The notes beneath the pieces are model-generated. The model was not told the DNA's origin. It did not search any database and worked only from the letters and a program-made list of their open reading frames with translations. From Hemibagrus wyckioides (taxonomy: Eukaryota; Chordata; Actinopteri; Siluriformes; Bagridae), in the NCBI RefSeq assembly GCF_019097595.1, contig NC_080717.1, positions 10,663,336-10,727,335 on the forward strand: 64,000 nt of DNA, given 5' to 3'. Numbering within the stretch: position 1 is the stretch's first letter; each line of letters starts with the position of its first letter. Below are positions 26,421 to 37,375 of the stretch, piece after piece. The position numbers and the translations under genes were made by a program.

Positions 26421-27082
26421 CTAGCAAATTGGTTAATAAAGATGACTTGGGTCTGTTTTGAATGATGATCTCAAATGTTGAGAAATTAGAAGCAAGCTGG
26501 GTTTTATAAGCAAGCAATAACATAACACTTTAGGGCATGTGGTTACAGAAACTAATCAGCAACGGGTCAGTGTAATGCAGCCTGACGTGAAGCAGAGCTA
26601 CTCTGAAGCTGATTATTTCTCTATCACAGCATGTCCTGCAGAGTTTTATTCCTCCTCTTCTATCAACAGTTCGAATTTGTATTCATTAAAGAGTGACGCA
26701 TCATACTTTATCCATTTATAGTTATTTGTAATTATGCAGATCGCTCACAAGTTAGTTCCTGCTTTTACTTCCATTCTAGCAGCTGTACACACGTGTCCCC
26801 CTCACTAGCCTCAGACGACTTGAAGTTAATAAGAAAATGCCTCCATCCTGAAGATTTGGGTTACAGCCGACTGCTACTAAAAGTTATTCGTTTAGGCCAA
26901 TAGCTTACAAATAAACTCGAGTTTGTTTTTAATGTTTAATAAATCTGTGTAAATAAGTGTCTTTTTACATCATTTGTAACGCAGTGCTTTCCCTCAATGA
27001 TATGGATGCAGGAAAAACCTCTCGAACCTGATTTGGGTTGTAAAAGTGCAGGACTAAATACTTGAGTCTTGACTCAGACGTG

Positions 27083-27104
27083 CAAAAAAAAAAAAAAAAA
27101 AAAA
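27083..27104. repeat. Poly-A run
   Basis: An uninterrupted run of about 20 A. It may be the tail of a retroposon, but no body is recognisable next to it. Confidence 0.85.
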
Positions 27105-28179
27105 GTGACTTGCGAACATTTCCACTCTGAGCATATGGAGCATCCCTCCTTCATCTGCAACACCTCTTCTGTACATTCCTCTCGCTTCTCTGCCAGGATT
27201 TCTTCCACTCGGGGTCTTTTGGTTTTCCATTTGGCCCTCTCGAACACCCTTTCCACCACCCACCCCCCCTCCCCCAGGGAAGCGTGCATTCGCAGCTCGA
27301 AAAAAGAGTGAAACATTACAACTCTTGCAGATGTTGAAATGTTGATCCCATCTTTCTTAGACGGAGATTACCACTAGGCTACATTTGCAACACATTCCTC
27401 CTGGCCACTGGGCAGCTGTTCCCCTCATCTGTGTACTTCAGCTCCACTGCTGAGCTCACGGAGCGTGAATATGCATTAATGCTACAAGTGTCCCAGCATG
27501 CTTGTGCCAATTTGAAGCAGATGACCTGTAATTGATCATATTTTCACAGATTGTACATATCTTGTTCTAGGATTTCACTTGGTCTTGCCGTGTCGTGTGA
27601 GAGTCAGCCCGGTTAATCGCCGTGCGCTAGCGAACGACACACTGGATCTGTTCAGAGGGAAGGTTTTTATTACAAATCGTCATTCTCGTGAACCAGCAAG
27701 TCTTCAGGCCCTATTTTTCAACAGGTTTGTCAACCAGTGACCCACCTTTTATTGTTTTGCTTGCTGCACACGCTTGATTTATGCCTCGGCAGGCTGTTTT
27801 GGGAGAATTTTCTCATAGGTTTCTTGAGCCAAGAACAGTCTCTTTACATCATCCACATCTCCATAGAGATTGATTACGCAGGGCCGCAGCTCTGCTCTGG
27901 AATTCGCGTTCTCTGGAGCAGTAGGCATTTGTCAGATGGACTTTCATCCCTGCTGTAGCGCTGTGATCTACGCTGAAGCTATTTTCTGTAACTGTGCAGC
28001 TCTGACATGCTTGGTTTTAGATGAATAACCGTTACTAGTTCGGTCCTGAGCGTCGGATTTTCCTGTAAGAAACTTGCAACGCAATGAACGAATCAACTCG
28101 ATACGTCTCCATGGAGCAGTTTAATTACAAGAGAAACGTTTTAATCCTCAGGCAAAAATGGTCACTCGCAATGAACAAT

Positions 28180-29643
28180 CAATGGCAGGACAATTTTATT
28201 GTCGTTCATTCATGTTGAACCGATAGCCCTTTCGTATACTTTCAGTAGAATCTACAATTCTTATCATTTCAAGTTCATTACAAAATAGAGACTTTGAAAT
28301 AAATAAATATATTTATATAAAGATTTAGAATTATACATTTATATGTAGAAAATAAATATATTGTACATCTTATAAATAGGTTCATCCATATTTACACTCG
28401 TCACTTACATTTTAAGAATGTTCCTGACAGCCTTACATTACACATCACACCTTGTCAGTTGACCAACACGCTGCAACCTTTCTACATATGCTGTAGCTTT
28501 TCCCTGGCTTCAATAGAAATATCATCCCATTTTTTTTCCCCCCTTAGAGAGTGCATTCATTTTCTTTTCTTTTTTTTTTCTTAAGCTGTCAACAAGCAGA
28601 CTTTTCCAGAACCTTCAAAAGAAAAGGAGTGAAATTGCAGAGTGGATTCTCTAAGTGCTAATTTATCTCCGTGTTTCACACTGGAGATGGTCTTTTCCAC
28701 TCTGTCCTGACAGGTGTTCGTTCCACTTTGGTGGTCTTTATCTTAAAGAAACCCTGAAGTCTTTTATGATTTGGCTTTTTTTTTTTTATTAGTGATTGTT
28801 TCCATAAGTTTGCCAGTTTTATTACTTAGCAGTACCTCCCACTTGTGTCACCAAGTGTCCTTAAATATCCATTAAAAAAAAAAATCTCTGTCTTTTCTGT
28901 TTCTCTTATTGAGATGCTACTGTATATTCTTTGGAAGAAATTGTCCTTGTCCACCATGTAAATAGCTCCTAGATAAGCATTCCCATAATCCCATTTCATT
29001 TCACCATAGGATCAGCACCACGATCCCTTAGCGAGGCTCTCCGCACAAACCTACTGCATTATAAAGGTGAGCGTGAGTTTACAAAGACACTTACAGTGGG
29101 ATTAGTGCCTACGCTTGAGTTCAGTGGTGCTAATGTTGCTAGAAGTCATAAGCATCCAAGTTTCAACCTGGCTTGCGGATGTAAGACACAAAAAAAAAAA
29201 AAAAAAATGTTTTAAGACATACTGAAATGGCCAAGACCAAAAACTGGAGCATAGTTCACAAGTGGTTCTTTCCATCGTGAGTGGTTCCTTCTGCAATATC
29301 TGAGTGAGTACCAAGTTATCTGAGGATGAGGTGTTTGCATGACACCATGAGGCCCCTGAAGTCAACACCTCTCCTTCAGAAACCACTTGGCACTGGTGGC
29401 GGATGGAGGAATGTCCTCTCTGCACTGTGGTTTAAAACCCATTAAGGAGAGGAAACAGATTCATCCAGGAACACACACGTACTGTTTATCTCAGTCACCG
29501 CTGGAGAGGGACTCCTTGCTTTGGACCAGAAGGCAAATCTAAACAGTCGTGAGGGACGAAAAGGAGGGTCTCCGTAAACCTTAAATTTCTCTCCGATTCC
29601 CTTTCACCCCTCCTTGCTACTCCAGCGCTGGCTGGACTTTTGG
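28180..29643 (-). other. fgf16: fgf16 3' untranslated region with polyadenylation signal
   Basis: Read on the minus strand, the sequence after the stop is AT-rich and non-coding. AATAAA occurs at 28195-28200, and an earlier one lies near 28818. The last 300 nt contain repeated AUUUA pentamers (28280-28380) and a Pumilio-type UGUAAAUA at 28389-28396. The end point is inferred from the distal signal. Confidence 0.5.
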
Positions 29644-32600
29644 TCACCTGTGCTGGAACAAATCCCTGTATGCCTGGGCGATCTTTTCGATCTCCACCGG
29701 CCTGGGCAGGAAGTGAGTCAACTTCTGGTGCTTTTTAGTCCTGCCGCCTTCTCGAGGCGAACCGTCCTTGTTTAAGGCCACGTAGTAGTACCTCCCGGTG
29801 TCTGCATGTTTGTACAGCGTCGAGGCGTACGTGTTGTACCAGTTCTCTTCAAACTGCTCACGGAAGACGCACTCTGCTGTCAGCTTTTTCTGAGAAGAGA
29901 AAAGAAGAGAAGGTTAAAGATTTCTGGACTTGGCGAACCAATTCTGGCTGGTGAACATAATGCAGTTTATAAATCTTAGAGAAATCTTTCACTAGCCTAT
30001 CCACATTTACAATGCTGTTGCTCTAAAAGAAGAGAAGTAACTCAGGCTGTACTGTGATCACAGCAATGCTAAGGGGTTTTCTTGTAGGCCAAGAAAAGCA
30101 GCTTTTTCTCACTATACCTGATTTCCCTGTGTTTTCCCGTTTGCACATGAGTTGGGCAACAGGTGCTTGCTGTAGAAAGTCATCACGCCTGGCTTTTTAG
30201 CTTACACCCAATATCACTCCTCGGGCCTGTTAACCTTTCGGTCTGTTTCCCCTCGTGACGCAACCAGCCCAGCTTACACTCACACACAGACAGCAGCCAG
30301 AGAGAACTCCTGTGTGGCCTGCTACTACCACACCACTGACAGGACTAAATGAGCGATCGCTTCGGGTTCAGCAGGTGAACCTCTGCTGGCTGACTACGTT
30401 GCTGAGAACAATAGAGCACACTGGGGCTACATCAGTTTTTCTGCCAAAAAAGCAGTCATGCAATGGCTCTAGCTCAAGTATCAGTGTTAAGGCGGCTCAC
30501 TTGGACCATCTAAGGTGGCTGGACATCATAGACATTGCTTAAAGAATTGGTTTGAGTTTGACAAACATGGGCCGTGAAGAAGTATAGAAATAAAATATAT
30601 AACTAGTTAAACTATGCACTAACCGGGTAGTTATGGGTAACTTCGGTTTTCTACAGATGATTATTTGTCTTGGCGAAATATTTGAAGTTAAATAAAACTT
30701 GACTTGGCACAGAATATCCTAGACTAATGACTAATGCTGGTCAACTCCATAAAGACTAAACCCAGTAATCATGTAGTTGTTCACCTAAATTGGAATAGGC
30801 CGAATTAAATCGTGCGCAGTCTGTAAACTTTAAATTTAAAGATTTTTATTTTCAGGTTCCAACAGCATTTTTTAGGTTCTTCCACACGCATCAATCCTCA
30901 TACACCTCCAGCCTGCCTGAGGAACGATGCTCGTGTCTGTGCGACTGGCGGAGCAATTTGTGAATTAACCTGTGACTGCAGTGATTTTAATACGACGTTA
31001 TCATGTTACACGTGATGGCATTTTTCCCCTCCCTGTCTGTAATAAGCTCAAGATCTGACTCTCATGATCCACAGACACTTGTTGAGGGCCCCGGTTTATT
31101 ATCAGTGGAAATCTGATAGCATGTTTCTCCCACAGCCATGCAGAAGGCTCGAGTGGCGGGAAGACAGAAGAGTTTCCTATAAATGGTGTTTCATGCACAC
31201 CACCAGCACACGCGACGTGACTCGGGTTCGTAGCCCGTCCTGGTCTCTGTTACCATTTGAGCACTCGACCAAAGTAAAGCACTTTCCCTGTGCGACTGTG
31301 CAGGAATACACAAGAAACCGAGAGCACTCACAGACCATATATCGCTAATATGTGTGTGTGTGTACTCAGCGCTTTGTGTATATCCAAGAAATATGTAAAT
31401 ATTTTAGTCACTATGAAGCAAAATGAAGAGGCTATCCTTCTAATTTAGTGCTTTCTCCAAGGTCTTTCTCATGCCTTTCTCAACTTCAGAAGACAAAAAC
31501 AAGGTAACTCAAACAGGCCAACTGTTTTTGCTCTCGGGGGCCCCTGGTGCCGTTCCAGCTCTGTCTGATGTCAGAGTCATGGCGTGATACGCAGCGGTGG
31601 AAACGCAGCCTGTTTTGTCTGGATTGGTGTTTTTCACATGTCTGCATCATATGGGAAACAGACTTCAGATTAAGGGCCGGTGAATTGATTGCTATTCTCT
31701 TCAAACTGTAGTGACGCTGTTGGCTGCCGTCCCAAAGCGCAAACTTGACAACACAAAGCTTGTGGGTGCAGGTGTGTGGCTTACGCAGGTGTCTGCTAGC
31801 TAGAATGGTTCTGGGCTTTGTGTGGCTTTGACTTACCGACCCATAGAGTTCTCCTTTTTCATTCATTCCCAGATAAAGTCCGGCATCCACCCCTCTAATG
31901 CTGACCAGCCCCACAGCCAGGCTAATGAACTCCAGGATACCTGCCATAGAGAAACTCTGGTGAGACAATTACCAGACACCACGGTCTGCATCAGCACATC
32001 TAAGCATTACTCGCAAAGATGAATTTATGATCTACGCCATATGAACAGACTGGACATGATGAAGAGAACTGCTCTTGAAGTAGAAAAATGGCACCCTTTG
32101 TTTTTTTTTTAGATGTTGGCCTTGCGTTACGGAAACAATGAACCTGTTAATGCCTGTAAAGAGCCAGTCGTATGAACGATTACAGTAACATTACCCAGGT
32201 GTCATCAGGTTCAGGTCTTGGAAATATATACGGGATGGGTAATGCATTTTACAGGTCGAACCTGCTTCACATATGCTCTTGCAGCTCTGATGTGCACTTC
32301 AGGTTTTTGGAGGAGTTAGAGTTTAGAGTGTTAAGTGAATAAGGCATTAAAAAAAGCAAGACAGGTCAATACATAATATTAAAACATATTTTTTTCACAG
32401 TCTGACATTGTCCTCTTGAGTAACTGCTTGATTCTGGTCAAGCAGGTAGATCTAGATTCTACCCTGGTGAATGATGGGCACGAGGCAGGAATACACCCTG
32501 GGTGGGATGTCAGTCTCTTGCAGTGCATCAAACACACACAGTTTCACAACTATAGTCAATTTGGCATCACCAATATTTCTACATGCGTGCTGTCTGAGAT

Positions 32601-34424
32601 GGGAGACAACACAACACACCACAGACAGTACTGGTACAGAAACATGAGCTCATGATCAAATCAGGGAACACTGGAGCTGTGTGTGTTGGTCATATTACCA
32701 CAGCCAAACATGTTTGTGATTATTTGTGCCAAATCGAAAACTTCTACCAGTTATTTTTTTTTCCCTGGAATTATTATTCACTCATGAATTCAGTACATAT
32801 TTCAGATGCATTCTTCTATTCATTCTTGAAATTGTTTCGATAAGGGATTTATGTGATGTTAGATAAAAGACTTGAATGCCTCGGTGGTTTTGCAGGATGG
32901 ATCAGTTACTAAAATGGCACTCAAGTTTGAAGATGACTTAGAACCTCTGGATGCTAATCAAGAACATTCGTGTTTCATATTTGCATTTAATCAAAGCCAT
33001 GGCTCGCTTGTACCATGCCTGCCTTGAATTTGCAGATCAGGGGATGCTAGAAACATGCACGCCGAACACCCAATCCAATAAAACTGCTTGTTTTGGCTGA
33101 GAAAAACAAGCATTAAACTTCTTTGGATTCCACAGTGGTCATGCTTTAATTTAGAGTTATTCCAGCCTCCTGAGCAAGGCTGCACCTGCACAATGGCTGT
33201 CAAACGCACATGTCTGTGCCCTGACCTCATCTGTTTACCACTCTTATGCTAACCACTCCTTGAATGATTTGTATTAGTTGTACAATTAGCAATGTGTGTG
33301 TGTGTGTGCACTCAAGTCAACCGACATCCCATTGTACGAGCTGGCGCTGAAAAACTAAGGAGAGCTTGTTTTCCACTAAGGAGAGACACCTGTGACTCAG
33401 CACAGGGAATTAGAACTGTGTGACAGACAGAGATGTGGAGGTCCTGGCTTCCAGTTGGTGGGAGGTGGAAAGCGATCAACAATGCACTCTTACACCTTAT
33501 ATATTGGCACTGTAACAGAACTGACATAGTAATCAAGCTTTAATAATCAATCAGATCATACATATATTTCTATATGTAATACACAAGGGTAGAAAGCTGT
33601 AGGGATTCTTATACTTAGGAATATAAATAATGAAAATGTCTCCTCAAAGGCCCATCTTTTGTGCCTTTAGTGTGAAAAGTGTCGTTTTAATTTATTACTC
33701 TCCAAGACCCTTAGAAAGTAATGGTGCAGATAAATCATTAGAAGGGAGAGTACGAGTACATTATATATTTCTATACACACATGCTGTCTATTTTTCCTCT
33801 GTCATAGAGAAGCTTTACTATCTCTATCTCTATTATATACTGTAATACATCATTACAAACCTTTATCTGCTGTGCTTCAATACATCTATACATTAACAGT
33901 ATACATACCTTTATATTATACCATATGAAATGTATTGATGCACAGCAAATAACGACTTTTATATTATGTATTTTGCTTTTAAACGACCGCAAGGCTCTGT
34001 AAACATACAGATAACAGTTAAAAAGTGTTAAGCAAATGGCACAATGCAATAAATAAAGCATAATGCAAAGAAGTGACAGTGACAGGTGCACCAAAGTGCA
34101 GCTCTGTGGATCGGAGGGGAAAGCGTGCTGTGAAAAGTGTGAGTGTTTCTCACCGAATCTGCTGTGATCCTGTCTGGTGCCGTGCACTGTGCCGTTGGGG
34201 AAGATCTCCAGCTGGAAGCCGGTCCTGCAGTACAGCTGCCTCCTGCGCAGGATCCCTTTGAGATGATCGAAGTCCGTGAGAGAGCCGCGCCGCAGTCTGC
34301 CCTCGATCAGCCCGAGGCGCTCGTTCAACCCGGCCGGCGAGTCGGACAGAGGCGTGTTCCCGAGCGCTGTGAAACTCGGTAAATCCAGATCGATGGTGCC
34401 GAGGAATCCGCCGACCTCTGCCAT
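29644..34424 (-). CDS. fgf16: Fibroblast growth factor 16 (three exons, complete)
   Basis: Secreted paracrine growth factor of the FGF9/16/20 group, acting through FGF receptors with heparan sulphate. Coding exons on the minus strand: 34154-34424, 31837-31940 (104 bp, the usual FGF middle-exon size) and 29644-29889. Together they make 206 aa plus TGA, close to the 207 aa of human FGF16. The protein starts MAEVGG and continues with ADSP-like [29 protein letters not shown], an N-glycosylation site in [57 protein letters not shown] and HFLPRP, ending RDLFQHR. No cleavable signal peptide is apparent, as expected for this subgroup. The start at 34424 is chosen for its strong context (GCACCATGG) and family match; upstream in-frame sequence has no ATG. 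FGF9 or FGF20 are alternatives, but the MAEVGG start, the terminal RDLF and the atrx neighbour favour fgf16. Confidence 0.94.
29890..31836 (-). other. fgf16 intron 2
   Basis: About 1.9 kb between a GTAAGT donor (31831-31836, minus strand) and a CAG acceptor at 29890-29892. No exon or clear repeat is seen. Confidence 0.8.
31941..34153 (-). other. fgf16 intron 1
   Basis: About 2.2 kb, with a GTGAGA donor at 34148-34153 and an acceptor CAG at 31941-31943. It contains a fragment of the common retroposon family near 32430-32560. The rest is AT-rich. Confidence 0.8.
32430..32560 (-). mobile_element. Decayed retroposon tail fragment (minus orientation)
   Basis: The segment gggcacgaggcaggaataca, then ccctgggtgggatg, is the reverse complement of the tail found in the copies at 41405-41640 and 57440-57545. 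It lies in fgf16 intron 1. Confidence 0.6.
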
Positions 34425-34450
34425 GGTGCCCGGTGTGAGTGTGACACGAT

Positions 34451-34495
34451 TCAGAAAGTCAGACAGCACATGCCCACGCACGAGCTCAGCTTCAT
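34451..34495 (-). promoter_or_regulatory. Upstream ORF in fgf16 5' leader
   Basis: An ATG at 34495 (minus strand) opens a 14-codon frame ending in TGA at 34451. It is out of frame with fgf16 and stops 26 nt before its start. It lies downstream of the predicted TATA-driven start site, so it should be in the mRNA. The ATG context (CGTGGATGA) is weak, so many ribosomes would pass it. Confidence 0.45.
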
Positions 34496-34550
34496 CCACG
34501 CTCCCTCGCTACTCAAAAGTCGCTGATGCCCTCTTATCGTCTCCAATCAG

Positions 34551-34640
34551 CCTTTTTATACACATACTCCCCGTGCATTATCAAATTGGATATTCAAAAA
34601 CCCCAAGCCACGCCTGACCGGCATCCCTTCTTTTGCGCGC
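34551..34640 (-). promoter_or_regulatory. fgf16 core promoter
   Basis: On the minus strand, TATAAAAAGG (34551-34560) sits about 127 nt upstream of the fgf16 ATG, which predicts transcription start near 34530. A CCAAT (34585-34589) lies about 25 nt further upstream. A GGCGTGG-type KLF/CACCC element lies near 34609-34615. The spacing is plausible for a TATA promoter. The start site is inferred, not seen. Confidence 0.55.
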
Positions 34641-34854
34641 GCCAATTTGCGTGCCGCAGATAAACGCGCGTGACTACAAGAATTTTTTTTTTGCCACTGT
34701 CGGTGCCGGTGAGCGCGAGCTGTACTTATTTACTTGAGCAACAGCAAAGGGTAAAGCGGGTTCATGCAGAAGTATGAATGCGCTCATGCGTAACGGCTCC
34801 TGGACCAAGTGCCCGAGTCTGCGGTGAAGCGTCCAAAGCGAACACGCACATAGT

Positions 34855-34868
34855 TGTCACTAGTGACA
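34855..34868. promoter_or_regulatory. Perfect 14-bp palindrome
   Basis: TGTCACTAGTGACA is exactly self-complementary, about 430 bp upstream of the fgf16 ATG. It could be a dimeric transcription-factor site. The factor is not known. Confidence 0.35.
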
Positions 34869-35174
34869 GACGAGGTTCTCCCCGCATATGGACTTCACAC
34901 ACCACGCCAATGCCGTGTCCTTCACGCGCTGAAGCATGGAGAGGCAGGGTTTTTTTGCTTTCAGAACAACAACAAAAAAAAACCGAGTTGGTCTGATAAC
35001 ACAGGGTTATGAGTCACTTCAAAAGCCGGAATTTGTGATATTTTCCCTTACTTTTTTTTAATGAGAGTTTTTCTCCACCTCCTTGGGAGCAGGTGCTTCC
35101 TGATCTTCTCCCTGTGCGCTTCTGCAGCACTGTGTCTCCCCCAATCCCCACATACTGTAGGCTTAAAAGAAATG

Positions 35175-35204
35175 GTGGGTGGGGGCTTTGGGGGGGGGGG
35201 GGGG
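35175..35204 (+). repeat. G-rich run with G-quadruplex potential
   Basis: GGTGGGTGGGGGCTTT is followed by about 15 uninterrupted G. It satisfies the simple pattern of four or more G-tracts with short loops. It lies about 750 bp upstream of the fgf16 start. Confidence 0.8.
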
Positions 35205-35348
35205 TAATGACGTGTTTTATTAAAGTTGACCGGTCTTGGGAATGTCTGGACCAAGGAGCAGACGGAATTTCATAACGTGCATAACGCAAGCATTTGAAAT
35301 CAAAACTCTATTTAAACCGCAAAGACTACACAGATCCTACAGACACGC

Positions 35349-35349
<1 letters not shown>

Positions 35350-35378
<29 letters not shown>
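35350..35378. repeat. (TA)n microsatellite
   Basis: About 14 TA units, continuing into TG-rich sequence. Confidence 0.95.
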
Positions 35379-35383
<5 letters not shown>

Positions 35384-36708
35384 ATGTTTACTGCAGTGGG
35401 AGTGCATCATATGTATATGTATGCTTTTTGCTAAATCAGTATGATATGCAACTGCAGTCTTTCTTAGAAGGATAAAGGACATTCAGGAGCAAGAATTTGT
35501 TTTATTTTTAAACAGCATGGAAATACTGGCAATGTTTAGCAAATAGGAAATAATAACAACGTTTGGAATATTGGACATGATCTTAGGATTTGATCTGGAG
35601 CTGTGAATTTGATATACACCATGTTTAACAGGCACTGACTTGTGCAGGATGAGAGCACGCTGTTGAAGGCCATGCGTTCTTACATGTCTTTTTGCAGATG
35701 TAATATAAACAAAGACAGATTTAATTAGCCATTGGCAGCCGAAACATATCCATGTTGGACTGTGGAGTCCAAAAATAAAAGGCTTCAACCAGGAGCATGA
35801 TTTAAAAGTGACTGGTGCAGGTTTATTGTTTTAGGAAATCCTCAGCCGCTGGGTTAATTTATCCCAATGGCATGAAGCACATCCTTAAGACGGAGCAGAA
35901 GTTGTTTTTTATTAGCCCATCAATGCTAAGTAAGAACACTCTGCTTATGTTACACACCTGGTCATTTTGGTAACCATACAACTATTTCACAAGCAAGATA
36001 ACAAGCAATGATCACTCAAGCCCTTAAAGGCATGCCAAGAGAAAAACAGCAATGCTCAATTATGATCGTAAACTTTCTTATCAGCTTGCATTTCAACTCT
36101 GCTTTCACAGATATTGTTTATGCTTTGTACCTAAGCAGTGTACTAACTTATTGTAGCAAGAGTATTTTCATCCCTTAGGCATGATGATGCCATTAATATG
36201 GAGCATATTCAGGCTCTTGTACTTCATTAGTGTAATTATATCTGGATTGGGCGTAATTTCTTCGTCGAATCGGGTGAACCAAATCTGATGCATAAACAAT
36301 TAATTTTCAAAAATGATGATGATAATAAAAAACAGAATAGCTGGAGGAATCACTCTTTAAGCCTGGAGAAAAAGGGAGTGTGGCATGATGTCAGGACATC
36401 CTTTCAAACCTGAGAGAAACTGTGGCACCCATTTAGCCTGCTTCATTCCCCCCAAACCTTTCCATTCAATTATCCCACTCATGTCTACTGAAAGATACCA
36501 AATGTTCATCAGTTTGAAGAGGATGAAGAAACAGGGAAGAACTTGCATAAGTCATGGGCCAAGACTAGCACTGTCTGTGATTTCTGTAGTTAAATTCAGT
36601 GGATGCCTGAGTGACTACTTTGCTGTGAACAGCTGCAAGGATGCGAAGAGATTTTGCATTAGATGTAAAAAAAAAAAAAAGAAAGAAGGTGAAATAACTA
36701 ACTAAATA

Positions 36709-37375
36709 CTGGCCACTTTATTAGGAACACTTGTACACCTGCTCATTCTTGCTAATCATGTGGCAGCAGCCCAAAGCATAAAATCATGCAGGTCAAGAGC
36801 TTAAGTTAATGTTGACAACAAATCTGATCTCAGTCTGTGAATCTGACCACGTTGTTGATGCTGCCATATGGGAGTATTTCAGAAACTGCTTATCTATTTG
36901 TGTTTTCATTTACAGTTTCTAGAGTTTATACAGAATGATGTGAAAAACAAAATGTGCAGCAGTTCTGTGGGTGGAAACACTATGATGATGTGAGAGGTCA
37001 AAGGAGAACGACCAGCTGACTGTCATGTGTGAGATGACATGGTGCATTAGCATATGGAAATGAGCTATTGATAAATGAGTAAATTGTGGCACTGAAGAGA
37101 TACCACAATTTGGTCAGCAACAATACTCGATGGATGCTGGACTGACATTGCCAGTTTGCATGAGCCTGTGCTCACTATAGCCTCAGATTCCTATTCTGCA
37201 CACACAGGAGCAGAAACTGATGTAGTCTTCTGCTGCTGCAGTTCATCCACCTCAACATATCAGGTCTTGTGAATGGTGAGATGCGTTTCTGTTTGCCACG
37301 GTTGTAAAGAGTAGTTATTTGAGGTACTGTAGCCTTCCTGTAGCTTAGTGATTTCCTCCCACTGAACAACTACCA
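36709..37375. mobile_element. Rearranged Tc1/mariner relic (head-to-head fragments)
   Basis: The left part, 36709-37025, reads in the plus direction from a terminal repeat (ctggccactttattaggaac) through catgtggcagcagcccaaag, cagtttctagagtttataca and gcggcagttctgtgggtgga-like sequence. The right part, 37085-37375, is the middle of the same kind of element on the minus strand. Its frame there reads ATVPQITTLYNRG and RWMNCSSRRLH, part of the helix-turn-helix region of a Tc1 transposase. The right part lacks an inner segment: NRNLRL is followed closely by sequence normally found much later (gagtattgttgctgacca on the minus strand). It is non-functional. Confidence 0.75.

Larger units (their letters stand above)
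25641..28179. other. Intergenic gap between convergent atrx and fgf16
   Basis: No coding potential. It contains an ATTT-type simple repeat, a Tc1-like relic, a run of 20 or so A at 27083-27104, and a less repetitive block at 27110-28060. Within that block, 27440-27560 (homeobox/POU-like words atatgcattaatgc and ctgtaattgatcat) and 27590-27960 look like candidate regulatory DNA. Confidence 0.6.
34641..36700. other. Region upstream of fgf16
   Basis: No exon. The first 300 bp are relatively CpG-rich (gcgcgcgccaatttgcgtgc, aaacgcgcgtgac). It also holds a 14-nt perfect palindrome, a long G run and a TA microsatellite. The sequence from 35400 to 36700 is AT-rich without a recognised element. Confidence 0.55.

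Noticed and set aside
31486..31836. Open frame continuing downstream of fgf16 exon 2
   Set aside because: The reading continues past a good GTAAGT donor into intron. The family needs KKLTAECVF next, which is found at 29889.
33771..34153. Open frame continuing past fgf16 exon 1
   Set aside because: It is intron read-through. The FGF sequence stops at HSRFG and a GTGAGA donor follows.
29644..34424. Assignment as fgf9 or fgf20
   Set aside because: The MAEVGG start and terminal RDLF resemble FGF16, and the atrx neighbour agrees. A tree would settle it.
34425..34499. N-terminal extension of FGF16 starting at 34499
   Set aside because: The first codon is GTG, not ATG, and the family start MAEVGG has an ideal context at 34424.
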